Notes: generated by a model from the sequence alone, not told the origin. A DNA stretch of 64,000 nt from Syngnathus acus (GCF_901709675.1 NC_051087.1:13267384-13331383), one strand, 5' to 3'. Numbered from the stretch's first letter, positions 31,001 to 38,952 are shown. Numbers and translations are program-made.

Positions 31001-33626
31001 TTTTTTTTTTTTTTCTTTAAATCCGGATATCATACGGAGGCCGCCATTACAGATGCGCTTTCTTCTCTGCTGTTCACTTCAAACACGCTCCATACGAACA
31101 CAATGCTCTCGTATCAGACACTTGCTCGATCACCTGCTCGTTTGCTGTCACAATGTACCCTACACAAATCCGAAACATTTCTTCGCTATTGAGTTTGCTA
31201 GCGCATGCGCAGTGATACTGACCGGCAGAATAATTTTTTCTGAAATAACTTTACATTTACGGACTTAAGTAGGAGTCAAAATTTGGGTGCGTATTATACA
31301 TGGTACAGGCTTTTTTCCAGCATCAACATGCCATTTTTAGGGTGCGTATTATACATGCGGGCGCATTATACATGGTAGTTCCATTTGAAAGATTATTTTA
31401 TTTCCACACACCACTCAGGAAATCAAATCCTCCCTATTGTGACCAGTCAGTTGAGTTCTTGACTTAATGTGAGTGCAGGACTCAAGCGTCTGCGCGGCCG
31501 CTATTCACGCCGGCGTCATTCCTAACGACATCGGAGGAGACTGTATTGTGATGAAAGCCGTGGCAAAGAAGGGCTTTGCTGGCTCCACCCAGAACGGGAT
31601 CACCTCCCTCAAGTGAGTGGCCAACGTTTATGGCAAAGTACCAATAAGAGGCCCAGCTCATTGTCACATGTACGACCTGCAGGAATGCCGACTCGACGGA
31701 TCAGGCCTTCACATTTGCAGACGGAGGTGAGTTCACGGAGCATTTTTCATGTTAATTGCTCAACTACTGCTAACCCCGCACGGGATCTCACCCGCAGAGC
31801 CGAGATGCTTGGGAGAGTCCTGGGAGGAGTTTGCGGGCTTCTGCTACAAAGCTTTTGAGGACAAGAAGGAGTGGGCCGCTGCTCAAGCTGACTGCAAGAA
31901 ATTGGGTGCCAATCTGGTGTCCATCCTTTCCGAGGTGGAGCAGACGTGGGTGAAAATTGCTTCTGCCCTCGGTGCGCAAACCGTCTTTGTAGAACTACTA
32001 TCCCCTGAACGCTGGGTGAGAGATCTGCTCGCCTTTGTCCTCTGCAGACACCAGCGATATGTGGACCGGACTGCATGACCAGACTGTCCTCGGCATGTTT
32101 GAGTGGTCAGACCGCCACGAGGTGACCTTCACCGACTGGGCCCCGGAAGAACCCAAACACCTGAAAAAGGACTGTGTGGCGATGTCGCAAAAGGTGCGTG
32201 GCCAATTGACTGTTTGCAAGAACATCTGCACGATCCACTGAAATCCTTCTTGCTCATCTTTCAGGCTGGAAAATGGAAGCAGATAAGCTGCAAGATACCC
32301 AACAGCTTCATGTGCAAGATGCCCAAAGCGCATTATGCAATCACCTCAGAGAAGGCAGAGGAGAGCCATTCTGGTGACAGCGTACTCTTGCACAGAAGCA
32401 AGCTCGCCAAGTCAGCGAATGCAGTGAGTTGATTATTTTCTCTCTCTCTCTCTGCATCCCACGTTTCTGGACAGGTTCAAAAGACAGTTGTAATGATTTC
32501 CACACAATCTCATTTCAGTGTCAGATCTTAGCGTTTGCATGCGATTTCTACTCAAGATGTTTTGGCCAGTTATGTTTTGATTACATGTTTGCAGCTTGGA
32601 TCAATGATCAAGCTGAAGGGAGGTCTCCGTGTGAACAACGTCATCACCATCACAGGACGAGCAAATAAATTGGCAGATTGGTACGAGGACCCCCAGCCAC
32701 TCCCACACGGGCACAAGAATGCTAATACCACAAACACACTGTCGTACATCTGTGTTGCAGGTTTAAAATCAAACTGTTTGTGCCTGATGACGAAACCGAC
32801 AACGTGGTCGCGCTGCTCCTCAAGTTGAACTTTGTAACCAAGAAGATTTGGTTGTACTCCAGAGTGAACACAACTTGGAACGAAAGAGAGGAGCATCCCA
32901 CGCAAAGCTCTGGACGCGGACGAGAAGTCAAGGTGACGTGAATCACATAGTATTTTTGCACACACTCTCACTTAGTTTTGGGGTTTCCAAACTTTGGTGT
33001 GGAATATTCCTTACCTTTGATTGGTGACGGTTAGTTAATTCTATCTTATTGTCGCTTTGTTGTTTGTTCATATGCGCAAGGCGTATCCATACAACTGTCT
33101 GTCAAAACCCATTCCATCTTGTAGAACCTCCCTAAACATACGTCAATCTTAAAAAATAATTGAGTGTTTCCAATGGGAAGCGGACATTTACTGGTTGAAG
33201 AGCACCTAGTCGCTAAGAAAGGTTGGAGTGATTTTCTTTTTCAAACTACAAAAAGTATGGAACGGAAATGTTACAGTCCTTCGTGATGCTACTCAGAAAT
33301 GTCCACCATAGCATGAATTTTCTTCCAATCGCTAGCGAAACTGTAAGGTTTGCTCGCCCAAAAAAGTCACGAGTCCCAAAAATGTCAACGTGAACGTCAC
33401 ATCTCCCGCCTTTGCTCGCTGCCATGCCGTTCACACTCATCACGTGCATGGTGTCCTTGTTGTTGCTCAGGTTGTCATCAAGTGCGCCGACGATCATTTC
33501 CAGATCACAATCAACGGCCTCGACGAGGTGACTTACAAATACAGAGAGGCCAATCTACAAAGCATCACGCAGATGATCGTGTGGGGTCACGTGTCCATCA
33601 AGGACATCAAGCAAAGCTCCGCTTAG
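13059..33626 (+). CDS. Giant mosaic lectin: signal peptide, 9 CTLDs, SUEL, F5/8C, LCCL, CTLD, galectin
   Basis: Exon 1 (13059-13119) starts at ATG and encodes a signal peptide beginning [17 protein letters not shown], with a phase-1 donor. Phase-matched exons then encode three modules of three C-type lectin domains, a SUEL domain, an F5/8 type C domain, an LCCL domain, a tenth CTLD and a galectin domain ending at TAG 33624-33626: about 45 exons and 2000 residues. No transmembrane segment was seen, so a secreted product is likely. The CTLDs resemble those of mannose receptor/PLA2R proteins, but those lack the C-terminal domains found here. Cautions: frameshifts in copy-A exons 17815-17924, 18111-18278 and 18571-18689; two opposite shifts in 29064-29185; a GC donor at 22567. 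It could instead be two adjacent genes. The assembly of exons into one transcript is inference from splice phase. Confidence 0.75.
13152..13423. mobile_element. Foldback/MITE element in lectin intron 1
   Basis: Ends are imperfect inverted repeats (tacggaagaggatta... and its complement ...taatcctcttccgta) enclosing many alternating copies of aaagtgagaatt/cagactttaaagt-like words. The flanks attgg on each side may be the target duplication. The family is unknown. Confidence 0.6.
13550..13595. repeat. Perfect 19-bp hairpin
   Basis: The 19 bases tgaatgcaaaggatctaaa at 13550 are exactly complementary to 13577-13595, with an 8-base loop. The same hairpin occurs in copy B at 53321-53366. It lies in intron 1 of the lectin gene. 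Confidence 0.9.
13596..14187. other. Lectin intron 1, no exon identified
   Basis: Contains a second TGACGTCA at about 13926-13933 and a GC-rich stretch (13945-14080) with open frames on both strands but no recognisable protein. It could be an alternative promoter region; that is speculation. Confidence 0.4.
14188..14322. mobile_element. Dispersed repeat fragment
   Basis: The sequence from accaggtgtgtccattgag to the tRNA-like gtcgaaccgccaaccctc resembles a widespread fish interspersed repeat with a B-box-like segment. Assignment rests on memory of such repeats and is tentative. Confidence 0.45.
14568..15572 (+). mobile_element. hAT element with transposase remnant (copy A)
   Basis: Termini CAGGGGTTGGCGACCC and GGGTTGCCGACCCCTG are imperfect inverted repeats of hAT type. 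Inside, plus-strand fragments at about 14875-15170 ([32 protein letters not shown]) resemble the N-terminal part of GTF2IRD2/ZBED-like hAT transposases, broken by frameshifts. I found no clean 8-bp target duplication. Same element in copy B at 54341-55345. Confidence 0.75.
15573..16287 (+). other. End of lectin intron 1
   Basis: No supported exon. It ends at acceptor tgtcctcag|ctgatcc, whose phase matches exon 1. Confidence 0.5.
16288..18689 (+). CDS. Lectin module 1 (CTLDs 1-3), copy A, partly frameshifted
   Basis: CTLD-a: exons 16288-16496, 16566-16675, 16832-16953 ([34 protein letters not shown]). Linker exon 17019-17075 ([18 protein letters not shown]). CTLD-b: 17160-17315, 17406-17488, 17815-17924 ([18 protein letters not shown] start). 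Linker 17990-18040. CTLD-c: 18111-18278, 18389-18496, 18571-18689 ([25 protein letters not shown]). Against copy B, exon 17815-17924 is 5 bases short, exon 18111-18278 has four compensating 1-base shifts, and the last exon has 2 extra bases. None of the three domains keeps an EPN/QPD plus WND calcium-sugar motif. Confidence 0.85.
16497..16565 (+). other. 69-nt frame-preserving intron in CTLD 1
   Basis: The stretch has GTGAGA at its start and tctctgcag at its end, a multiple of three, with no stop. Retention would add 23 residues starting VRRKRKQ, which do not fit a CTLD fold. The equivalent in module 3 (23006-23078) is 73 nt with an in-frame stop, which shows it is an intron there. Confidence 0.8.
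18690..19408 (+). other. Intron between lectin modules 1 and 2
   Basis: Contains a repeat tail at about 18885-18957 (ccttataaataaatgta followed by (ATT)n) of the L2-associated kind. A 108-codon plus-strand open frame at 19029-19355 shows no domain I recognise and does not fit the splice phases. Confidence 0.5.
19409..22566 (+). CDS. Lectin module 2 (CTLDs 4-6), copy A
   Basis: CTLD-a: 19409-19623, 19693-19802, 19970-20085. Linker 20154-20210 ([18 protein letters not shown]). CTLD-b: 20290-20445, 20521-20609, 21636-21759 ([20 protein letters not shown]). Linker 21838-21888. CTLD-c: 21957-22124 ([29 protein letters not shown]), 22256-22372, 22447-22566 ([27 protein letters not shown]). All exons are open and phase-consistent. 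The final donor is GC (gaagag|gcatga) in both copies; without splicing, the frame ends two codons later at TGA. Donors at 21760 and 22373 have the unusual form GTC. Confidence 0.88.
19624..19692 (+). other. 69-nt frame-preserving intron in CTLD 4
   Basis: Same position, length and flanks as 16497-16565: GTGAGA donor, tctgtgcag acceptor, no stop, multiple of three. Confidence 0.8.
20790..21412 (+). mobile_element. LINE 3'-end fragment in lectin module 2 intron
   Basis: The plus strand encodes the C-terminal motif [17 protein letters not shown] typical of L2/CR1-like LINE reverse transcriptases, then a 3' UTR. It is followed by a short A-run at 21393-21412. Severely 5'-truncated. Copy B equivalent is at about 60565-61190. 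Confidence 0.7.
22797..29185 (+). CDS. Lectin module 3 (CTLDs 7-9), split by a LINE-bearing intron
   Basis: CTLD-a: 22797-23005, 23079-23188, 23358-23479. Linker 23548-23604. CTLD-b: 23684-23839, 23930-24021, 24399-24519 ([20 protein letters not shown]). Linker 24600-24641. CTLD-c: 24721-24888 ([21 protein letters not shown]), then a 3.97-kb intron holding a LINE, then 28860-28979 ([15 protein letters not shown]) and 29064-29185. The last exon has the right length for phase but reads into TAA after ENWPFL; one extra base near 29095 and one missing near 29120 would explain it, after which NYMCKKEPK is in frame. This is either a sequencing problem or a disabled domain. Confidence 0.78.
23006..23078 (+). 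other. 73-nt intron in CTLD 7 (module 3)
   Basis: Homologous to the 69-nt introns of modules 1 and 2 but with a 4-base insertion (cacgcgactg for cgattg), a frame change and an in-frame TGA. It cannot be retained in a functional product. Confidence 0.85.
24022..24398 (+). other. Intron within CTLD 8
   Basis: AT-rich intron with no additional feature seen. The duplication match to copy B ends inside it, at about 24258. Confidence 0.6.
25094..25230. mobile_element. hAT-like terminal fragment
   Basis: Begins caggggtggccaaccgg and carries aagagccacatt motifs like other fish hAT ends. It is cut off by the 5' end of the LINE that follows; only one terminus is visible. Confidence 0.45.
25231..28378 (+). 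mobile_element. L2/Rex1-group LINE, degenerate, in lectin intron
   Basis: A 578-codon frame from 25243 to 26979 encodes an EEP endonuclease ([46 protein letters not shown]) and the start of the reverse transcriptase ([24 protein letters not shown]). A missing base after ACCCC at about 26970 shifts the frame, and more shifts follow. At about 27420 the catalytic FADD reads FADT because a base is missing. The 3' end is the typical tcttgacatatgaagggatt tail with (TTTGAC)n. It lies in sense orientation in the intron between exons 24721-24888 and 28860-28979. Confidence 0.88.
28379..28859 (+). other. Rest of the LINE-bearing lectin intron
   Basis: No exon. Contains an AATAAA-like signal near 28747 (cataataaaagc), possibly from another repeat. 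Confidence 0.4.
29245..29732 (+). CDS. SUEL/rhamnose-binding lectin-type domain exons
   Basis: Short linker exon 29245-29274, then about 29316-29496 (5' boundary uncertain; aag|atgcgagac fits phase 0) and 29583-29732. Signature: [20 protein letters not shown] with GRRSGSLCP, then [22 protein letters not shown] and a [12 protein letters not shown] ending. This is the SUEL/Gal_lectin pattern (LxCxxGxxIxIxxAxYGR ... KYLxVxYxC) known from fish egg rhamnose-binding lectins, latrophilins and PKD1L proteins. The eight-cysteine framework appears largely present. Donor phase 1 at 29732 leads to the F5/8C exon. Confidence 0.82.
29733..29979 (+). other. Intron between SUEL and F5/8C domains
   Basis: No further exon needed by phase. 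Ordinary intron sequence ending tgtcctcag. Confidence 0.5.
29980..30545 (+). CDS. F5/8 type C (discoidin) domain exons
   Basis: Exons 29980-30114, 30184-30344 and 30422-30545 in matching phases. Motifs run in the family order: [39 protein letters not shown] with [36 protein letters not shown] and a closing FDLLGCARD with the terminal Cys. Such domains bind sugars or phospholipids and act at cell surfaces or in extracellular matrix. The fold looks complete (about 140 residues) and without frame breaks. Confidence 0.9.
30619..31726 (+). CDS. LCCL domain exons
   Basis: Exons 30619-30673, 30749-30815, 31479-31612, 31683-31726. The protein reads [28 protein letters not shown] with [10 protein letters not shown], then the family signature [20 protein letters not shown] and CIVMKAV. 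The YxxxSxxCxAAxHxGVI core and paired Cys define LCCL domains (cochlin, Lgl1/CRISPLD, Limulus factor C). The intron 30816-31478 holds a MITE. The domain is complete and open. Confidence 0.9.
30914..31385. mobile_element. Inverted-repeat MITE in LCCL intron
   Basis: Ends carry ccatgtataatgcgc and its complement gcgcattatacatgg, with further copies of gggtgcgtattatacatg inside. It resembles fish MITEs with this motif; the family was not determined and the edges are approximate. Confidence 0.55.
31798..32423 (+). CDS. Tenth C-type lectin domain exons
   Basis: Exons 31798-31971, 32048-32193, 32265-32423. Motifs: [83 protein letters not shown] and FMCKMPK. The sugar-site EPN is EPK here and WND is replaced by WKQ, so classic calcium-dependent sugar binding is unlikely. 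A 34-residue Ser/Lys/Glu linker follows before the galectin exon. Closest to mannose-receptor-family CTLDs. Confidence 0.92.
32595..33626 (+). CDS. C-terminal galectin domain exons
   Basis: Exons 32595-32680, 32761-32932, 33471-33626 (stop TAG). They encode the galectin beta-sandwich pattern: [63 protein letters not shown] and [12 protein letters not shown], with the usual three-exon layout. The sugar-contact H-x-N-P-R is replaced by KLNFV, while Asn and Trp of the next contacts seem kept, so ligand preference may be altered. Galectins normally lack signal peptides and stand alone or in tandem; attachment to an extracellular CTLD protein is exceptional. Confidence 0.85.
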
Positions 33627-34035
33627 ACTAGTCTGCGCTAAAATGTGAGGACAGACATCGTCAAAGTGTTCAAATTGTTTTTGGCACAGCCTTTTCCACC
33701 AGCTACAGATGGTTTGTGGGATAATTGTACAAAAGTAACCACTTTATAGTTTGATCTAATACTTAATCTTAGTCTAGTGGGCTATTAGAAAAGCCAGACT
33801 TGCATGCTTTTTTTTTTTTCTTTTTGATTGCCTTTGTGCATCCGGGCTTTGTGTTTATTGCATTGAACTGCGCAGTATTTGTAGTTAAGAGAGTTTTCCT
33901 GGCCCAATCAAGAGACCCTTTTGACTGATTGGATGATGAGTAATGAGAAGAGAATGCAGTTTCTGGAGAAACTGCGTGTGAAGGCAAAGAAGCTGGATGA
34001 AAACTTGGGATTGGGGAATGCTAGCAAATGATGTG
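33627..34035 (+). other. Lectin 3' UTR/downstream
   Basis: No AATAAA was seen before 34035. At 33931-34024 a short plus-strand frame reads MSNEKRMQFLEKLRVKAKKL and onward to a TGA; a decayed relative lies at about 9969-10035. The origin is unknown. Confidence 0.45.
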
Positions 34036-34680
34036 AAAAGGCGAGAAATAACGACAAGCGAGAAAAATGTTAAGCGAGAAAAAAATGGTAACACGAGAAC
34101 CATCAACGAGAAAAAAGTACGATAAGCGAGAGAAAAACAGCGAGACAGTGAGAAAAACATGAGCGAGCAGTAAGCGAGAAAAACAGAAAACGAGAACAAC
34201 TAAGCAGAGTTAAGCGGAAATAATGGTAAGCGAGAAAAACAATAGGCAAGAAAAATGGTACGCGATAAAAGCGGTACATGAGAAAAAAAGCGAGGAAAAG
34301 CGGTAGGCGAGAGAAAAAACGATGACAAAAAAATGAAGTGAGAAAAAGGTATGAAGGTAAAACTACGCTAGAAAAAAACGGTAAGCGAGAAAAAACAATA
34401 GGCAAGAAAAACAGTAAGTGAGAAAAATCGTAAGAGAAAAAACTAAGCAAGAAAAAAAGGTAGATGAGAAAAAACACTGTGAGAGAAACGGTAAGCAAGC
34501 GGTAAGCAAGAAAAAAACGGAAGTGTAAAAAAAAACAGTGAGAAAAAACGAAGCAAAAAAGACCTAGGTGAGAGAACCAGTAAGCACGCACAAAGCGACA
34601 AAAAAACGGGAAGCAGGAAAATACTAAGCAAAAACGTATGTGAGAAAAACGGTAAGCGAGGAAAGAACAATTTTCTCAAC
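34036..34680 (+). repeat. Degenerate purine-rich minisatellite
   Basis: Irregular repetition of variants of ggtaagcgagaaaaa at about 13-18 base spacing over 640 bases, nearly all purine on the plus strand. No open frame and no CRISPR-like regularity. Confidence 0.85.
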
Positions 34681-34832
34681 GGATCTACACGATTCACAAA
34701 AATGATACTTCCGACGGACAAAAACACGGAAATCCGCAGAAAATTCTCATCCCTGTATAGACGTCTACGGGATAGACAGCTTTTAGAAGTCTTTGTGAAA
34801 GTTTTTTAGACGTTTTTTGCATCTATCTATAG

Positions 34833-35686
34833 CAGTGGTCCCCAACCTTTTTTGCGCCACGGACCGGTTACAGAAATAGTTTCGCGGACTGGCCTTTATA
34901 TAAAAACATTTATATAAATAAATAATACATTCATAATAAATATAAAAATACGATGAAATAAAATAATGATACGACTGGCAGAAAAACAAGTATAAACGAC
35001 ATAAAAATAAAACTCACCGTTACGTTGAATTAGTGGGAGGGCTGAGCTTGTTTCTCAGAAACGAGCCAGTCCCAATCAGAGACAATGACACCCAAAGTGG
35101 TTAAGGTTTGTCTTTTAATACAGGATGCTTGGTCTCCATGTGCCGAAGCAGTTTTGAAGGCTTCATTGCTTCGTTAGCCAGCCTGTCACCACATATTATG
35201 CAGAGTGGGCTTGGCGCAGAGTCACCTGTGGCGATAAATCCATATTTTAAGTAGGACTCCAGAAATGTTCTTTTAAATGCAGCTTCTTTCTTAGAAGTCG
35301 CGGGTTATTCTTCTTCCGTCTCCTCATTGGGCTTTTTTCCCTTTCCAAAGAAGCTTTCCAAACATCTCTGTTACTTGCTCATATTTGCTTGCTTCGCGGG
35401 AACATGTCACGTGATCGAGACGGGCGTCTTGACCTGAACCGATGGATTAATTGGGAGAGAATCGCCAATTTTTTTTATATTTTTCAAAATAAATTATGAC
35501 TAATTTTTGCTAGCTTTGCGGCTCGACTGGGGAAACATGTCACATGACCGGGATGAGCGTCTTGACCTGAATTAATTGATCGTCGATAAAAGAAAGGTTT
35601 TTTTTTTTCCTGTGCGGCTTGGTGGCCCGGTACCAAGTGACCCACGGACCGGTACCGGTCCACGGCCCGGTGGTTGGGGGCCCCTG
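34833..35686. mobile_element. hAT element with BED-finger remnant and 8-bp target duplication
   Basis: Ends CAGTGGTCCCCAACC and GGTTGGGGGCCCCTG, with the 8-bp duplication ATCTATAG at 34825-34832 and 35687-35694. On the minus strand at about 35110-35250 a zinc-finger remnant is readable (SPLCIICGDRLANEAMKPSK, then LLRHMETKH), as in ZBED/FAM200-type hAT transposases. Confidence 0.93.
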
Positions 35687-35694
35687 ATCTATAG

Positions 35695-36319
35695 CATAGA
35701 CGTCTATGGGATAGATGTCTAAAAACTTTCCCTTTTAGACCTTTTTAGACGGGTTTTAGGCAAGACGTCTAGGTAGATGACAAAATCAGGGCAGTGTCTC
35801 TGATTAGTTTGACAGCAAAGTGGATTGAGGATAATTTCACCCCACAAAGAGTCGTTTTACATGCAAGAAAAGAACCTTCCACTTGGTACATTTTCCAAGT
35901 AGGCATTGGTGTAGCCAACAGAAAATTTTGAACAAACAAGGTTATGCCGTTCTCAGTTATTTTTTTTTCGTATTTTTTGCTGGTAAACTTCAAAGAATTT
36001 GTTATTTATGTAGAAGAGGTTCTTTTTTTATAGTAATAGAAAAGTGAGATATTTAAAGTAGACTGTTACTGTCATTCACTGTCAACTGTAACATTTGCTT
36101 TTTGCATTGAAAAATAAAAATGACATTTAAGTTTGGTGGAATTATATTTTTTGTGTTCTTCAGTACTCTGTGTCAACAAGTAGTGTAATCAAAGTACTTG
36201 TACTTATATCTGTTTTTAAAAAAAGTGGTATCGGTGCATCCGATTTACGTATTTCATTTCATGTATTTAAAGCGGTTTTGCATCGTAAAAGCGTTCTAAG
36301 ATACTTAACGTGCGCGGGA
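35695..36319. other. No gene seen
   Basis: AT-rich. The words agacgtctatgggatag recur on both sides of the preceding hAT. AATAAA near 36111 could be a distal poly(A) signal of the lectin gene, but that is weak. Confidence 0.4.
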
Positions 36320-38004
36320 ACTACCGTATTTTCCGCACTATTAGGCGCACTTAAAAACTTACATTTTACTCAAAAAAACACAGTGCGCCTTATAATGCAC
36401 AGCGCCTTATATATGGATCAATTGAGGAATTCGTTGATCCATACTGGTTGTACACAGTGCTCTGCCAAAATGTTTCAGTACGTTTTAGTACGACTAGTAA
36501 ATTACAAGGTCGCATCGCTTCCCAACATTACGGCAACTGTGGTCAGGGGGCGTCACCGAATAGCTGTTGCACCCGCGAGGCTATTTCATTTCAAAACCGG
36601 CTGCTCCGTTAATGTTTCGAGTAAATTTACGGATTGATATGGAAGGGAAACATAGGTAAGCAGTACCAATGTGTTAGATCAAACTTTAGTCAGTTCCAAT
36701 CATTTTATAGGAGATCGTTTGAGAAACGCGATTGTTTACACTTTGCTGAGGCTCATGGGGGTCTGCGAGCTGAGGCTCATGGGAGTTTGCGGGTGGCTAA
36801 TGCTATAATAATAGCTGCTATACGCACAAGGCTATTTCATGTCAAAATAGGCTGCTCTGTTAATGTTTCGAGTAAATTTACGGATCGATATGGAGGGAAA
36901 CATAGGTAAGCAGTACCAGTGTTAGATCGAACTTTAGTCAGTTCTGATCATTTTATAGGAGATTGTTTGAGAAACGCGATTGTTTACAGAGGGCTTATTG
37001 GTTATTGGCTAGTGCAGTGTTTCCCAACCTTTTTTCATTCACGGCACACCTTTTCATTGGAAAAAATCTCGCGGCACACCGCCAACAAAAATCTGTTATG
37101 CTCCTATATTAAAATCAGTTATATTACAACGAAAGACGTAAAGTCCTATTCCTATATATATGTATGGAGAGTCGAATAATTTAATAGAAATAAATACTAA
37201 ATATTCTTTAAATTGTATTCCTTTTTTTAAATAAAAGTGACTGTTTTTTAAAAAGGTTTTAGACGGTGTAAAAAATAAACTATTTAAAGTGATTGTGATT
37301 AAAATAAAAGAATCAACGTGATTTTGTTTACTGTTTTAGACTAGGTCTATAAATATTGCAACAATAAGAACAAAGTCACTTTTAATGACGCTCTGCTGTT
37401 CTGACAGCAGCTGAGTGGCTATCACAGTCGAGGTGTCTCGACTTGACTGTTTATTTTATGTATGTGAAAAATAACCAATCCAGGTTCTCCGGTTGAACTG
37501 CATGCTCTGATTTCCATTGGACCACAAACGCACCACAACCGTCATAGTGTCTGTCACTGTTAGCAAAATCACACAGCAACACACACATAAACTGAATATG
37601 TGCCAATGCAGCACAATCAGACCGACAGAGCATAACATTTCAAGATTCTCCGATTCTCCATGCATGCACGATTAGCAAGTGGCTGACCAGGCCTTGCGCG
37701 AACTGACCAGTGGTTTGGCGATCCTGTTTACAATGCGCTCCGTAATTAATAGTGGACAATCCCACGGCACAACTGAACATCTCTCACGGCACACCAGTGT
37801 GCCGCGGCACAGTGGTTGGGAAACACTGGGCTAGTGGATGCATACCGCAACCCGAGTCAACCTCAGTTTGTTGCAGTATAGCTTCTATTTTATGCGCCTT
37901 TTAATCCGGTGCGCCCTATATATGAAATAATTTCTAAAATAAAAAATTCAATGAGGGTGCGCCTTATAATCCAGTGCGCCTTTTGGTGCGAAAAATACGG
38001 TAGT
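36320..38004. mobile_element. Long inverted-repeat element (CTACCGTATTTT ends)
   Basis: Left end ctaccgtattttccgcac and right end tgcgaaaaatacggtag are imperfect inverted repeats, with gcgccttat words next to both ends. Inside, a segment of about 140 bases is repeated directly (about 36581-36740 and 36830-36988, period about 249). A hAT is nested at 37015-37828. The superfamily was not determined. Confidence 0.7.
37015..37828. mobile_element. Nested hAT element with 8-bp target duplication
   Basis: Ends CAGTGTTTCCCAACC and GGTTGGGAAACACTG, with GGCTAGTG duplicated at 37007-37014 and 37829-37836. It inserted into the older inverted-repeat element around it. Confidence 0.93.
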
Positions 38005-38460
38005 TGATGCGCGCGGTGGAAGAATACACAGCGAGAGAGACTGTGGACCGAGGAAGACGGCGTGACCCACTCACATGGTATACGCCATTTTGGAATGTTG
38101 CGTTGCCTCTCTCTTGCAAAGCCCCTTCCGGTGTGCAAGCCAACCAAAGGAATAAAGCAAAGGAATTGTTTTTTTTTTTATTTATTACTGTACTGTTTCA
38201 TTTTATTACTGTTCCGACTTACACCAAAATTCGATTCACATCACTGCCTCAGAACGGACCGACATCGTAAGCCGAAGATAAAGATAAATATTTTTTGAGA
38301 TGGAACTGTATGCTAAGGTATGACAACCACTAATCTTGCGAATGGAGCAATTCAGAATCGGCCCCAAGGAAAACATTCTGCAATACTTGAAGGGCTGTTC
38401 TATGTTATCAGACGCCTTGTTTTCTTCTTCGAGATTGGGTGCTTGCGTGACCTCCGGCTC
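38005..38460. other. No gene seen
   Basis: Contains short open frames without domain similarity. I searched here for the missing first exon of the copy B pla2g12b and found no convincing signal-peptide exon. Confidence 0.4.
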
Positions 38461-38473
38461 ATCTACTGTCACG

Positions 38474-38952
38474 TTCCCACGTCACCTGACTTCCAGCCTA
38501 GCCCGACTCATGGAATTGCCAGCACCTGCTACAGCTCGTTAGGTTCCCTATTTAACCTCTCTGTGTTCTGCCAGTGGTTGTCAGTTCGTCTGATTACCCT
38601 GCCCGTGATACTGCTGCCTTTTTGTCCCCGGACCAAACTTTGTAGCCAACTGCTTCCTTGAACTTCGACCACGCTCCAGATCGCCGCCTGTCCTGACTAC
38701 TTGCTCGTCCTTCGACCACGCTCCAGATCGCCGCCTGTCCTGACTACTTGCTTGTCCTTCGACCACGCTCCAGATCGCCGCCTGTCCTGACTACTTGCTC
38801 GCCCTTCGACCACGCTCCATATCGCCGCCTGTCCTGACTACTTGCTCAGCCACGCCAGCCAGACCGCAGGTCCAGCGTTCTACGTCCCCATTTCCCCTTT
38901 CGCCAATAAAGGATCGTGCTGCACTTGGTAGCCCTGTCTCTGTTCCCTGACA
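38474..38952 (+). mobile_element. Retroelement-like insert with 13-bp target duplication
   Basis: ATCTACTGTCACG flanks the insert at 38461-38473 and 38953-38965. Its 3' part has an AATAAA (ccaataaagg near 38905). It contains the 47-bp minisatellite 38663-38847. The family was not identified. Confidence 0.6.
38663..38847 (+). repeat. 47-bp minisatellite, about four copies
   Basis: Unit cttcgaccacgctccagatc plus gccgcctgtcctgactac and a short variable end; starts at 38663, 38710, 38757 and 38804, period 47. Copies differ at a few bases. Confidence 0.92.

Noticed and set aside
34036-34680. CRISPR-like array
   Set aside because: Units are irregular and degenerate, there are no constant-length spacers, and the genome is eukaryotic.
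38663-38847. CRISPR-like or coding repeat
   Set aside because: Units abut with no spacers and 47 is not a multiple of three; it is a minisatellite in a retro-insert.
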